Source: Costus lasius
Taxonomy: Eukaryota > Streptophyta > Magnoliopsida > Zingiberales > Costaceae
Direction of reading: 5' to 3'
NCBI GenBank assembly: GCA_027563935.2
Contig: CM050449.1
Coordinates: forward strand, 80,693,178 to 80,757,177
Length of the DNA: 64,000 nt
Positions 1 to 12,045 of this stretch are shown here, piece after piece. The notes under the pieces were generated by a model. The model ran no database searches. It worked only from the letters and a program-made list of their open reading frames with translations, and had not been told where the DNA came from. Both the position numbers and the translations under genes were made by a program. Within the stretch, counting starts at the first letter, position 1; every line of letters starts with the position of its first letter.

Positions 1-291
1 TATATCCTCCAATGATACACCCATGTGTCTGCGTTAGCACCGCGTGCCTAACCAGCCCACATACCAGTCTCTCAAGTACCAGAGTTGTCCCATATCCACT
101 CAGGTACATCGACTGGGGACTATAGTTCGAGCACAGATCCAATCTGTCTCCAGGGACATTATCATGTAAGTACACAATCGCAGGTGTAGACAAACAATGA
201 TAACGACAATGCCAGAAAGATATATATTAATATCAGAGTCAAGTAGTACAAAGATGGACCAAAACTAGGTCCTAGGGCATATACACCAACA
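1..291 (-). repeat. A1 3' LTR, partial (5' portion in element sense)
   Basis: In element sense the LTR begins TGTTGGTGTATATGCCC at 291 and runs off the window. It matches 16653-16943 over its full visible length. Related copies occur at 32342-32632 and, inverted, at 38797-39090. Confidence 0.95.
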
Positions 292-306
292 ATCTCCCAC
301 TTGCAC
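292..306 (-). other. Polypurine tract of A1
   Basis: In element sense the purine-rich GTGCAAGTGGGAGAT lies directly before the LTR start TGTTGG. The same tract precedes the C1 3' LTR at 21066-21080. It is the expected plus-strand DNA primer. Confidence 0.85.
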
Positions 307-312
307 TAAGAC

Positions 313-1898
313 CTAGAGGTTGAGCAACCTCAACCCCATATCTCTAGTACGACCATCATGCTTCTGCTGCGCCAAAGCCTTGGTCAGTGGGTCTGCTAGA
401 TTGCTCTCTGTGTCAATTCTGCTAATCTTGACATCACATCGATCAATGATCTCTTTGATCAGGCGAAATCTCTTGAGTATGCGGTTGGACCTTTGATGAG
501 ACCGTGGTTCCTTATTATGTGCAGTTCCCATTGTTGTCATAGTAGAGCTCAATGGGATCCATTGCACTTGGAACCACCTGAAGTTCAGAAAAGAACTTCC
601 TGATCCAAACGGCTTCATTGGCTACCTCAGAAGCAACCACATACTCAGCTTCGGTTGTAGAATTAGCTATGGTGGATTGCTTGAAGCTCTTCCAGCATAC
701 AGCACCTCCAACCATCTTAAACTAATAGCTGGTCTGCGATCTAAAGTCGTCAGGATCAGACTAGAATGACTCATCAGTGAAGCCCTGCACACTGAGTTCT
801 TCCTGTCCCCCGTAGACTTTATAGAATAAATCCTTAGTCCCTTTCAGGATACTCAAGGATATTCTTTACAGCCACCCAGTGCTGTAAACTAGGATTGGAT
901 TGGTATCGGCTAGTTATGCTCACAGCATAAGCCACAACTGGTCTAGTACACAACATTGCATACATGATCGATCCCACCACCGAAGCATAGGGCACTCGAC
1001 TCATGTCATCTCTCTCAGGCTCTGTGTTGGTACACTGGTTCTTTGAGAGAGTAAGGCCATGTCTCACTGGAAGGTATCCTTTCTTGGATTGCTCCAAGTT
1101 GAACCTCTCCAGGACCTTATCAATGTGGGTACTCTGACTAAGGGCCTAGAGCATCTTGGATCTATCCCGGTAGATCCTCACGCCCAGAATATAGGCGGCC
1201 TCCCCTAAGTCTTTCATCTGAAAACATTTCCCCAACCATGTCTTCACAGCTTGAAGACTAGGGATGTCGTTTCCGATGAGCAGTATGTCATCGACATACA
1301 TGACCAGAAAAGTCACCAAGCTCCCACTGAATTTTCTGTATACACAGGCATCATCTTCACTTTTGATAAAGCTATAATCTCTCACAGCTTCATCAAACTG
1401 AAGATTCTAACTTCGAGATGCTTGCTTTAATCCATAAATGGATTTCTTTAGCCTGCAGACTTTACTAGTATCTGCAGGATGGATGAAGTCATTAGGTTGT
1501 GTCATATACACATCCTTAGTTAGCTTCCCATTAAAGAACGCTGTCTTCACATCCATCTGCCATATCTCATAGTCATGATATGCAGCTATAGCAAGCAGAA
1601 TCCGAATGGATTTGATCATGGCAACGGGCGAGAAGGTTTCATCATAGTCCACCCCGTGGACTTGTTTAAATCCTTTAGCCACTAGTCTACCCTTATAGGT
1701 AACTATTTTGCCATCCATGTATGTCTTCCTCTTGAAGACCCATTTACACCCTATGGGTTTTACCCCATCAGGCAGCTCAACCAAATCCCTGACTTGGTTA
1801 GCTGACATGGAATCCATCTCGGATCGCATGGCCTCAAGCCATCTCTCGGAGTCCGGTCCACTGACTGCCTCATCATAAGTCCTGGGTTCATTCTCCAT
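313..1898 (-). pseudogene. A1 copia reverse transcriptase and RNase H remnant
   Basis: The segment encodes copia RT and RNase H in several broken frames. Recognisable in element order are the RT start (CKWVFKRK near 1740), QMDVKTAFFNGKL near 1550, SIYGLKQASRS near 1420, the catalytic MYVDDILLIGND near 1290, and the RNase H motifs STTEAEYVVASE and EAVWIRKF near 620-670. Frame changes fall near 1400, 1130, 820 and 620. The intact homologue is the C1 protein at 21086-23320. No active enzyme can be made. Confidence 0.9.
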
Positions 1899-3300
1899 GA
1901 TGAAGATCCCGTCGTGTTGGGCCGGTAGCGACCCATACCTGTCAGGTGCACGATGAAACCTCCCAGACCTACATGGGGCCTGTGTCTGAGCCTCCGGTTG
2001 CCTAGCAACCGGTGTAGGTGGCTCAGGTTCCCATCTCTATGTCTTGTGGTTGCACTTGGACCTCGTCCAAGTCAAACTTCCTCCCACTAACTTTTTTCAT
2101 GAGAAATTCTTTCTCTAGAAAGACTGCACCCCGAGCAACAAAAACTTTGTTCTCGGTGGGAATATAGAAGTAGTAACCCTTAGTCTCCTTAGGGTACCCC
2201 ACAAACATACACTTATCAGATCTAGGTTCTAGCTTGCTAGAATCCTGACATTTGACATAAGCCTCACATCCCTAGATCCTGATAAAAGTGAGATTAGGGC
2301 GTCTCCCATTCCATACCTCGTATGGAATCTTTGAGACACTCTTAGATGGAACATTATTCAGTATTAGAGAAGCTTTTTCAAGTGCATGTCCCTAGAATGA
2401 GGGAGGTAGAGTTGCATGACTCATCATAGACCGAACTATGTCCAACAAGGTTCGATTTCTCCTTTCAGATACACCATTCTACCGAGGTGTTCTAGGAGGA
2501 GTGAGTTGGGATAGGATCCCACACTTACTCAGATAGTCAAAGAATTCACTGCTCAGGTGCTCTCCATCACGATCTGATCGAAGATCCTTAAAGGATCTAC
2601 CAAGCTGGTTCTCTACTTCATGTCTGAACTCCTTAAATTTCTCAAAGGATTCAGACTCATGTCTCATCATGTAGACATAACCATATCTACTGAAGTCATC
2701 AGTAAATGTGATGAAGTAGTTATACCCTCCTTTGGCTTGTTTATTGAATAGCCCACACACATCACTATGTATGAGATCCAACAAACCTCCTGCCCTCTCA
2801 CCAGTCTTGGTGAAGGGCGTCTTTGTCATTTTCCCTAATAAACAAGTATCACATGTATCAAGTTCCTCCAAGGAACTCGAATCTAGCAACCCATTTGCAT
2901 GGAGTTGTTGAATGCGATTCTTGTTTATATGGGCTAATCGACAATGCCGTAGGAAAGCACCAACTGAACCACTCAGTTTGGTCCTTTTATTATTTATGTT
3001 ACAAATAGAGCTAACCATGTCCAAGACATGCGGACCATTGCACAAAGTACCCTTCCCATAAAACATGTTTGCAAAAGAACATAAGTTCTCTTTTATTTCA
3101 AACCTAAATCCTTTCTTTGCCAAGCAAGGAGTGGATACAATGTTTTGGTAAGGGAAGGTACATAATAGCAATTGTCTAGCTTTAACTGAAGTCCAGAAGG
3201 CAGGGAGAAAAACTCCTACAGCAACAGCAGCAACTTGTGCCCTGTTATCTATCCGTAGGTCAATCTCTCTAGGCCTTACCGATCTATCCTTTCTGAGCCT
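1899..3300 (-). pseudogene. A1 copia integrase remnant
   Basis: The segment contains a GAG-pre-integrase zinc finger region (CRLAHINKNRIQQLH near 2940 and CDTCLLGKMTK near 2830) and the integrase core beginning FTDDFSRYGYVYMMRH near 2690. The frame breaks near 2479. A TAG at 2392-2394 replaces the tryptophan codon seen in family C, and the same stop occurs in A2 at 17657-17659. The C-terminal part continues to MFVGYPKETKGYYFY near 2200. The ORF at 2479-3387 has shifted frame at its start, so the catalytic triad is not in one protein. Confidence 0.85.
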
Positions 3301-3882
3301 TTGCATATTTGTACTCCACATGCGGTATCCAATACCCATGTCATAGGAGTAGAAAGGTTGACTTCGGTAACATAAATACCTGAGCATGAAGACAAGGCCT
3401 TGCCTTTCTTCTCCTCATTCTGAAGTTGCAACATGTCCTTCAACATGTGAGGTGGCCCTCCACATGAATAGCACCTATTATTCCTGATCATATCCATCTT
3501 TAATTTCAGTTCCTTGGTCAAGCCTTTCGGCTCCACACACTGAATATCAACTTTAGCAGGATTGAGCTCAACCAATTCATCAAAGAGCTGCCTTAGATTA
3601 AAATAATTTCAGAGGCACTCTTCGATTCATATCACCCTTTAAATTCAAGTGACATGTTGGTTAGCAACCTCCAAAGTATCAACCTGATGCTTATCATAAG
3701 CATCCCTCTCAGGCGCTGAGGCCGAGCATGGAAGTGGCTCAGGAATAAGACGCTCAAGAACATAAAGCTTCCTCTCGAGCTTGAGCACGATTCTCAAGTT
3801 CATATACCAATCCAGTAAGTTGGATCCAACCAACTTATCCAGGGTAGATCACAGTGACCAACTGCTATTGTTCATAGCCATT
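3270..3882 (-). pseudogene. A1 gag/protease remnant with internal gag deletion
   Basis: The gag start is ATG at 3882-3880, followed after about ten codons by a stop. The N-terminal part (NLRIVLKLERKLYVLE) and the LEVA motif near 3665 are followed too soon by the nucleocapsid region near 3470. Compared with A2 (19280 to 18740), about 350 bp of gag are missing. The zinc knuckle keeps CYSCGG but has lost the later Cys. The protease active site is WVLDTACG near 3320. The product would lack most of the capsid domain, so A1 would need Gag from elsewhere. Confidence 0.82.
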
Positions 3883-5575
3883 GTTCTACAACAACCAAGA
3901 AACAGCAGATTAGTACTACTTCGAGTCATTTAAACTGGACTTGCCTTTTAAATGACCATGGCTCCCACTATTTTTAATCGAAATGACAACCCACAAAGTC
4001 AATCGAGAAATCCAAGATTTCCTAGTGAGATGAGATCCTCATTCCACACAGGGCTTCGCGTCCCACGAGGGTGGGATGAGATGCACAAAGTGACCCATGT
4101 TTCCTAAGGTGGGCGCACCGGCCGATTGCTCCAAGCAATTCCCCTTATTGAGACAGTCCAGGCATTTCATGTCCAGCGAGGGCTGGATACAACATGAAAC
4201 CCTTACCTCTCAACGATGCCTCTAGACTTTCACCATGTGCCCAGCACATGTGAACTTCTAGTCAAGTCCATCCCTAACCGTTATGCCCAGGGCCAACGAG
4301 TTTCCTTGCGAAGGCACGCCCAGGTTAAAACTGGACTGGGGAAACCATTGCCACCACGCACTTTCTAAAGATAAGTGGGTGTGTCCCACGAGGGTGGGAA
4401 ACAGTTCACAACTCCACTGATCGATAGCTTAGTGAGGGCTACGCGTTAGAAGGCTACTAGACTTGATATTTTAATTGAGGGTTTTTGTTTAAGGTCTCAT
4501 CATCTCAGTTTTATCTTATGTCTATCATTACAGGCATGCAATCCTATGGTGATAACATAACGATAAAACATCACAGGCATGCTTTAGCTTTTGTAAAGAA
4601 AGCAATAAAAGGATGATGTGATCATAGCCCATTCAAGACATTGAACCAATCCATGCCAAAAAGGGGTTCAACTCTTGACCTAGGATTCAAGCCCCAAGAT
4701 TAGACCTAGCCTAGCCGACCTCTAGCTCTATCTTCAAGGTTGGCTCCAAGGTCATTCTCCCATGGTTTAGCTCTCAAACCCTAGGGGTACACCCACAAGG
4801 TTCGGCCAATGCCATGGTCTTCCTCCATGGAAGGTGCGCCATTTAGCAAGCCACAAGAGGGATAGCACACAAGCACAAGGCTCGGCCAAACCCTAACTTG
4901 CGCCCCCATGCAAGGATGTGCCACCTTTGAAGCTTGTTGCGCCATCATGCAAGGATGCGCAACCAAGCAAGCATGCACCTTGCTCCAAGTAGATGCGCCA
5001 CCCTAATCTTCTTCTTAGTTAAAAGCAAAAAGAAAAGCGGTACGCAGGCCTCACAAGGATACATCACAGGCATGCTAGGGGGCTTGACATACGACCACAA
5101 CATCATGCACAATCAAGTACTTACTCATGCAATTCTACATGCTCATGAAAAACATAAAATCTGAAATTTTACTTTTTCATAAAACATGTCTCTCTTCCTT
5201 CCCTTCATATCACAAATCTTTGATTCTAAGTTTCTCTCAGGTGTCTACAAGAGGCATACCGGTTGCCCTCCTTGCAATCCCTAACTTGCTAGGATAAGGG
5301 CAATCACCCAGTCCATGCCCTATTCCAACAAGTCTCTCAAGATAGGTCTATCCTATTATGAGAGGAGAAATTTTCTCTTCCACGTATGGGTCTATCCCAT
5401 CACATGAAGAGAGCAAAGAACCACAAGAAGTTAATTAGAAGTAAGAAACAAGAGACCTACAATTTTTTCTACTTAAAGAAAAATCATGCGCCAACATCTA
5501 TGCAATATGCGAAAATGTAGATATGGCATGTGAGCATGAAAAGCATGAAAGAACATCGTTCGAGGCTCGCAAGTA
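3883..5575 (-). other. A1 untranslated leader
   Basis: The stretch lies between the primer site and gag and holds no supported gene. It contains small perfect hairpins at 4061-4076 and 4384-4399 (TCCCAC-GAGG-GTGGGA on the plus strand) and at 4172-4187 (TCCAGC-GAGG-GCTGGA). All are conserved at equivalent places in A2. The ORF at 4781-4978 lacks homology and is not conserved as protein. Confidence 0.75.
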
Positions 5576-5588
5576 GCTCTGATACCAC
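5576..5588 (-). other. Primer binding site of A1 (initiator Met-tRNA type)
   Basis: The reverse complement of GCTCTGATACCAC contains TGGTATCAGAGC, the usual plant copia initiator-Met tRNA complement. It directly abuts the LTR end at 5589. The same site occurs at 30691-30703, 7458-7469, 47391-47402 and 60333-60344. Confidence 0.93.
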
Positions 5589-5595
5589 TGTTGGG

Positions 5596-5600
5596 AAACC
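5596..5600. repeat. Target site duplication of element B (AAACC)
   Basis: AAACC occurs at 5596-5600 immediately left of B and again at 14857-14861 immediately right. The intact LTR copy at 30704 has a single AAACC at this point followed by CCGGGGACAT. This fixes both ends of B exactly. Confidence 0.97.
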
Positions 5601-5671
5601 TGATGTGGGGAGGCGACATGACCCACGGAAATACAAATGGAGTTTAAGGTTACCCTAGCTAGGGCACCTAA

Positions 5672-5817
5672 ATTTCCATCTCTTGCATTGCATGCATCTT
5701 TAAGTTAGATTTTCATTCCTTGCATTGCATGCATCCTTTAAGTTATTTCCATCTCTTGCATTGCATGCATCTTTAAGTTAGATTTTCATTCCTTGCATTG
5801 CATGCATCCTTTAAGTT
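5672..5817 (+). repeat. Two 73-bp tandem units with four TGCATTGCATGCATC motifs
   Basis: Two exact or near-exact 73-bp units start at 5672 and 5745. Each is made of two half-units, so TTGCATTGCATGCATC appears four times. The copy in the 3' LTR is 13074-13219. CATGCAT is the core of the plant RY element bound by B3-domain seed regulators; that link is inferred from the motif alone. The block lies upstream of the probable TATA box. Confidence 0.85.
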
Positions 5818-6529
5818 AGATCTCCTAGCATAACTTGCATCATATGGTAGGTTAGATCCACCCAACAATTACACCATGTAGTTACATCCCTAGGATCCGC
5901 CACTTATGTATGGTAGGTTAGTGCATGAAATTGATGTAATAGTATAGGTCAACTCCATTCTTGGGATGCAAGTCAAAATCAGGTCAAGACAACTCCAAGA
6001 GATGCCATGGGCCATCAGCCCAACTCAAGAGAGAATCAGCCCACCCCAACCTAATGAAGCAACACCACAAGTACCTCAACTTCCACCATCCTAGTTGGCA
6101 GCCATGTGGAGTTTACCTTCATTTCTAATCAAGTCAAGATGCAGCCTACACAAAGTCCTACTTCAGCCCATCATGCGCCAGCCACCAAAGTCAAGGAGCA
6201 GCTTGAGCCATGTCTCCTTCAGTCCACCATGCGCCAGCCACCAAGGTCAAGGAGCAGCTGAACCATGTCAGCCTTTGCAGCAACTTCAGTCCCTTCAAGT
6301 GTCAGCCGCCCATGCCAATCTGCAGCCTGCTCAATGTCAGCCATCAGCAGCCTCTTCAGTCCATCATCAACTCAGTTTCGAACTTGCCATTCTGCTGAAA
6401 CTCCAAAGCCAAACCTCCAAGCAACCGCCCCTTTGGAAGAAGACATCAGCCCATTGAGTTGTCTACATCATGCTTGACTTGTGTGACTTGTTTTGAGCTT
6501 AGGAAGGGAGATAACCGTTGGAGACTCCC

Positions 6530-6538
6530 CTATATGAT
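6530..6538 (+). promoter_or_regulatory. Possible TATA box of LTR B
   Basis: CTATATGAT follows GGAGACTCCC in the middle of the LTR, where a U3 promoter is expected. It is the best AT-rich candidate there but is not a strong consensus. The second copy is at 13932-13940. Confidence 0.4.
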
Positions 6539-7457
6539 GTAACTTCTTGTAAAGTCATCAGTTAGTGTTGAAAGTATTTTCAAATTTCAGAAGTTTGTCT
6601 TCTATTGGTGTGTGTCACCTTCCCCCTTCCCCTCTTCCACACCTTGCCGAGAGTTCCCTGCTTCCTCACTTCCTCAAGCCTCCACCACCAGCGCATGTTC
6701 TGAGATCAAGAGCTCACCCCACTGCCCCTATCAGCCTTGAAGAAGTCTCAATCCCAAGAAGGAGTTGGTTGCAACCATGACTCAAGATGGTGCTTCAAGC
6801 AACTTGCCGAGAACAAGTCATCCCATACTCTAGCTAAGTTCCCATTTCTTGGTTGATATCTTCTTTGACGAGTTTGAGCATCCATCTACACTCATATAAT
6901 ATCTTTATAGGTGGCGCAAGATCAAGGAGGATATACCAACGCACCCCCCATCCTCCCCTCTTAGTTAGTTAGCCCCAAAATGTGTTAGCAAGGGAATTTG
7001 GGGTCTAGACTCCCCCCTTGAATGTTCTTATGTGAATGGCCTCTTAATATTCTTTCCAATTCACCCACGCATGTGTGGGATGCTGCAATGTCATGTATGT
7101 AAGCTCATAGGGCCCTACTTCGTGAGTTTCCACCATTGGACCGGTGAAGAACGGGAAGGTCACCCTTTCTATTCTCAAAGGGTGCAAGGTGAGTTCCTCC
7201 CCTAGAGTAGCTTTATTGCTTATGTTAGAACCGCATGCTAGAACTAATTGAGGTTATAGAATCGCATGATAAGCTTTGTCAAATTTCATTTTATCTAGAA
7301 GTGCATGCTAGGATAGTTTCGGTTTTCACTACTACTTACTAAAACAAGCTAGTTTCAAACTACGATAGCTCAAGGGGTTTACTAAGTTATATCTATTTAG
7401 CAAAATGTTTTCAAAGCGCGTTGTTTGAATGTTGCATGCTTGGTGACCCCATCATCT

Positions 7458-7469
7458 TGGTATCAGAGC
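7458..7469 (+). other. Primer binding site of element B
   Basis: TGGTATCAGAGC begins three bases after the LTR end at 7454. It is a perfect 12-base initiator-Met tRNA complement. Confidence 0.93.
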
Positions 7470-7613
7470 TTAGGCTCTTAGAGTAGGACTTTATAAGACC
7501 AAAACTTTATTTTCCTACTACTAAGGCGATTTTTGGACCTAGGTGCTTGAAAGAATTTGACTAGCTATATTTATCACCTTAGGGTCTATTTTCAAACTCT
7601 AATCATTTCAAAA

Positions 7614-8803
7614 ATGACTACTAGATTCAATCCCCTAAGAGGCAATAGACAACCCATCAAGAGATGGGATGACATGATAAAAGAAATATATGACCCTACA
7701 TCTCTCAATGACCCTACATCTCTCAATGAAAAATTGCTTACCCAAGAGAACATGAATGTAGCTGAATATATACTAAAGTTCAAAACCCTCTACCATAGTA
7801 CTAGAGAAGCTCCTAGGGTTATGCTTAACCGGTTTAGAGATGGTCTTAGCTTTGAGATTAAGAGAGGTCTCACCTACTACCCCATATACACAATAGAAGA
7901 TGCTTTTCAAATAGCTAGTGAGGTGGAGCAAAATCTTAAGAGATTTTATAAAAGGAAAATTGACCATCCAAGACCCAAAGCCCCTAAGGTAGTCAATCAA
8001 ACCATGGAGCTCAATCAAGCCTTAGAACCAAAGCTACCCTCCCAAAGCCAATCTCAAATCAAGTCTAGGGAACCCATTGAAGACTTACCTCCATGTCAAA
8101 TCATGTTGTCCATAAAACCCAAACAAGAACTCAACCAACTTAAGGAAAACTCTCTTGACATCCACATAGGTCATACTAAGTCCACACCTTTAAGAACAAT
8201 CTCACCTAAGCCTATGGAAGAACTTGAACCCAATCATATTAGGCTAGACTTAGTGGAAGCTATCCTACCCTTAGTAACCTATGAGACTAGTTTGCCTCAC
8301 CCTTTAGGGCTCCCATGTTTAGATCAAGTGCTTGAACCATGTGAACCTACTCTTCATGACATAGGAAAAACTTTAGAGAACTCTTCAATAGGTTGTGAAC
8401 ACTTAGGTTCCAAGCCACTTGACCTTAGTGAAAGTTTAGATGAGCCTCTAGACACTTTAGAAATCCAACACCTTCAATTAGAGGACCATCACACTTTAGG
8501 CTTGACTCACCCTAAGTTTGAACCTTTCTCTATGGATGATCTGCCTAAGTATCTTACTCAACCATATTTAGAGATTAAGGTAGACATACCATCTTGTCTA
8601 GGCCCTTCTTTGACCACTTTTGGGCCATCTAGCACTAAACTTTCCAAGTTAGGCCTAAACCCACCCCTAGAGCCCAAACTTTTACACATAGAGGATCCTT
8701 CACCTTTAGATCTCAACCCACATGAGTTAGGATCCCTTACTTTGCCTAAGATGGAACCCATGCTAGATCCTTTTCTCATTGACCAAGATCCTAAGTCCCA
8801 AAC
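7614..8803 (+). CDS. Element B Gag-like protein, N-terminal part (split by solo LTR)
   Basis: I chose ATG 7614, because the upstream in-frame start at 7557 is only TTG. Residues about 15-110 resemble a Ty3/gypsy Gag capsid region: a W-D-D-M motif at W18, NVAEYILKFKTLY, then RFRDGLSFEIKRGL and EVEQNLKRFYKRK. The N-terminal half of a normal capsid domain is missing or very short. No CCHC knuckle or protease motif is visible. From about residue 130 the protein becomes acidic and rich in P, L and E, ending here at EPMLDPFLIDQDPKSQ. The frame is broken at 8803 by the gypsy LTR. It resumes in the same phase at 12046, so the uninterrupted frame was about 734 codons. A short tandem repeat (7692-7727) duplicates the PTSLND residues. 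Confidence 0.8.
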
Positions 8804-11800
8804 TGTAAGATCCAAGGATCTTAAGTTCTGGTAAGCATTATTTTCTATGATAAATTATGATAAATTATTTGGATTTAAATAAAATCATTAGCTGTGATAT
8901 TGTATTATGATTTAAATAAAATTGTTGGGTGCTAATTAATTGGCTAATTGATTGTTAATTTGTAATTAATTGATTTGAGGTTATTTGGTTGTTAATTTAT
9001 TGTAAATTAATTAGAGATTATTTATTTGTTTATTGACTGTTAATTTATGATAAATTATCATTGGTTGTTTGTGATAAATTAGTTAGGATTTTGGGTTGCA
9101 AATTTTAAGTTAATTAATTAGACCTTATTGGTTAATTAATTATACTCTATTGGATAATTAAATCCTTATTGGATGTTAGTTAAATCCTTAATGGATTTTC
9201 GTTAAGTGATTGGTTAATGGTTAAGTTAATTAAATAATTAGTTAATTATGAGATATTGGGTTATTGGGTTTAAAATTCGAAATTATTAGTTAAATGGGTT
9301 AAACCCTATTGGAATAAATTGGTTATTGGGTTTAAAATTTTAAAACCCAAAGTTTAGGTGATAATATCGATTAGGGTGAGATTAGTGGCGATTTTGGAGT
9401 CTTGAGAAAATTGAGGTGGCGGCTTGAAAGAACTTGGCGACTCTTGGAAAGCTTGGAGGCGATTTTTTTTTGGTGTTTCTTCTTCATCTTCTTCCTCTTG
9501 GCGATCTTCTTGAAGTGAAGAAATTTCCTTGGTGAGTCTTGGAGATCCTTTGGGCGACCCCAAGGCTTTGGACGAAATTTTGGAAGGGTTTTCATCCTTG
9601 TGTTCACGGTTTAAGAGGTGAGTGGAGTGTTTTTTTGATTTCTAGTAATTTGGTTGTATTAATTGATGCATGAGATTGATTAGAAATTTGATCATGCTAA
9701 ATCGAAATTCAAGATTTCACCATGTTAAATACCGAATTTAAGATCTTCTTATTTTGATGAAAAACCGAAATTTTTACAATGGTAGAACTTCTTATTTTGA
9801 TGAAAAACCGAATTTATGCAAAGGTATATATATATAACATGAAAAACCGAAAGTTTAATGGATGTATATCTCATGTGAAGAATCGAAAATGGCAAGGAGA
9901 TATTTATAATGAAAACCTAATTTATTCATGATGATTCTTGTTAACTAAGGGTTTGATTTAAGTTGGAAATTTTATCATGCTAACAATGGAATTAAGATGT
10001 ATTTTTGTGAAAACCGAAATTTGGCAAATGGGTGTATATTTTGAAAACCGAAATTTTGATGATTTTATTTATGAAATCCGAAAGTTAGCAACATGAAAAT
10101 TAAGGTATTCTTTTATGGAATTTAGGAGGTTTTAAATCAATGATTTTGAGCATGAGATTGATGTTAACTAAGGTTTAAAATTTAGTAAATAATATGTTAT
10201 GTTAACCGTGGATCACATGTAGTAATTAATATGAATACATGATTTTTATGTCAATTTTTGGATGCTTGTTAAATGCAAATCATGAATATTCCTTTATGTG
10301 TATTTATGGATTGTTTGATAAATTGTGGTAATTTGTATGTATTACATTTTATGTTGATTTTATGATGAATGCTTGTTGTAATTTTATGTTTCTTTATGAG
10401 TGTAGCATGTACCCTTGTTTGAGAAGAATTGGGTGATAACATAGCAAGATTACACTGAACTAATCAGCATGAAATATAAGGACTACACTATGTGATCTTC
10501 ATTATGTGATTCTTTGATAATTATGTGGGGTTGTGTTTTTGGAAAATTATGTGGTCATGTGATGGTTAGGACTAAGGCTAGGTGTGACTATGAACTCAAG
10601 GGGATAGTTCTTATGTGATATGTGAAGGGTTTGAATTTCAGCCCTGTACTGTGATATGTGAGGGGGTTGATGTTCAACCTGCCTATTATGATTATTGTGA
10701 TGGGGGTTGAAGTTCAGCCTGTCCGATGTGATTTTTGTGATGGCTATCCTAGAGTCAAGTTGACACTTAGGAGTCCACCTTTGTGAAATATGTCCACCTA
10801 TGTGAAATTATGAAATAAGATATGTGTGTTGTCCAGTAGGAACCTTTTGGGAGAACGGGTTTTGACCCAAAGTGCCATGTCTTGGTCGGACAGGGGCCAC
10901 CTCTTGATGTCATTACTCTTTTATGTGTTGGGAATGATATAAGACCCAAAGTGCCATGTCTTGGTCAGACAGGGGCCACCTCTTGATGTCATCATTCTCG
11001 TTTTATGTTATGGCGTGATAGACCAGCGTGCCACGTCGTGACCTGACGGGGGCCACCTCCTGATTCTATTCTCGTTTTATGTTATGGCGTGATAGACCAG
11101 CGTGCCACGTCGTGACCTGACGGGGGCCACCTCCTGATTCTATTCACTGTCCATGTTTATGTGTTGCACGAGATTTTACAGCTCCCAGTGCTTTGGCCAA
11201 GCCGGGTTAGACCATATTGGTCACTTTGTGAATATGCTGGACAACTAGGTTAATTAAGTATGGTGTGTTTAGTTGGTTTAGAATATGTGTGTTCGGTTGG
11301 TTTAGAGTATAACTCTAGAACCTGAGGTTATTATATGTTGGTGTGTATATTTTTGGCTGCTTATATGACTTTTGCATTGAATTTGTTATTATGTGTTGAC
11401 ATGATATCCTGTTAAAGATTTTTAAAATAATCTGCATATGTTTTTGAGAGTATGTTATGGATGGTCAATTAGACTATCCACTCACTGGGCTGTGTAGCTC
11501 ACCCCTCACTATTTTCAGGTGTAGAGCAGGGGCGCAGTTAGCATTATAGGGATGCTGTGATTTATGCTTAATGTATTTATGCTTATGATGCCGGTTGTGG
11601 CTAAATTCTATGAATTATGTGAACCATGTGATATGAATGATGTGAACTACGTGAACTTGTAATGCCAGATTGTGGCGGTTTTACGAGTCTGATTTTGTGT
11701 CACCGCGGGCTTTGGCCTGGTTTCGGTGTTTGGTATTAGTTTATAAAATCGATTTTGTGGATTTGTTTTGAAATTGAAGTTGATGTGTATTTTTGCAATC

Positions 11801-12040
11801 GGTTTTGATACAACTGTAACGTGCATATGTCTAGTGCACGTATTGCGTGGTGGCAGGTACCTTTATGTGATTTATGAGATTTGTGATTCGAAGATTTTAT
11901 GGGTTATGAATTATGAAAATTTTCAGATCGTGTTTTTCTTGGACTCGGTTTTACCTAGCATTTGATCGATCTTATATGAAACATCCTATTACTTTTGTGA
12001 TTGTGTTACTTGCTTGGGGTTAAGTATGTGGGATGTTACA
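8804..12040 (+). mobile_element. Solo LTR of a Ty3/gypsy Tekay/Del-like element
   Basis: The ends are TGTAAGATCC (8804) and GGATGTTACA (12040), imperfect inverted repeats of the TGTAACATCC type common in Tekay/Del LTRs. The TSD CAAAC is present on both sides (8799-8803 and 12041-12045). The length is 3237 bp, with no primer site, polypurine tract or coding region, so this is a solo LTR. Near the expected transcript start it has CCACTCACTGGGCTGTGTAG and TAGCTCACCCCTC, a signature I associate with this clade. It also contains an AT-rich block (8835-9350), many GAAAACCGAAAT motifs (9700-10090) and a tandem repeat (10863-11150). Confidence 0.9.
10863..11150 (+). repeat. Four tandem ~74-80 bp units inside the gypsy solo LTR
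   Basis: Units begin at about 10863, 10943, 11021 and 11095. Each contains GACC(C)A..GTGCCA.GTC and GGGGCCACCTC. The last two are almost identical to each other and differ more from the first two. This suggests local expansion after divergence. A smaller ~45-bp repeat (GTTGA.GTTCA.CCTG) lies at 10612-10740. Confidence 0.8.
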
Positions 12041-12045
12041 CAAAC

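Larger units (their letters stand above)
5601..7454 (+). repeat. Element B 5' LTR
   Basis: The LTR runs from TGATGTGGGG to GACCCCATCA, 1854 bp, the same length as 13003-14856. The first 58 bp are the duplicate of the sequence that, in the 3' LTR, encodes the end of the B protein. Proteins predicted inside the LTR (6095-6780) occur identically or nearly so in the other LTR and look incidental. Confidence 0.97.

Noticed and set aside
10863..11150. CRISPR-like regular repeats
   Set aside because: The units are contiguous tandem copies without unique spacers, inside a plant LTR.
11768..11965. Small ORFs within the gypsy solo LTR
   Set aside because: No known motif, and the region is non-coding LTR bounded by exact TSDs.
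12014..12045. Start of the second B ORF at 12014
   Set aside because: The first 27 bases lie in the inserted solo LTR; real coding sequence resumes only after the TSD.
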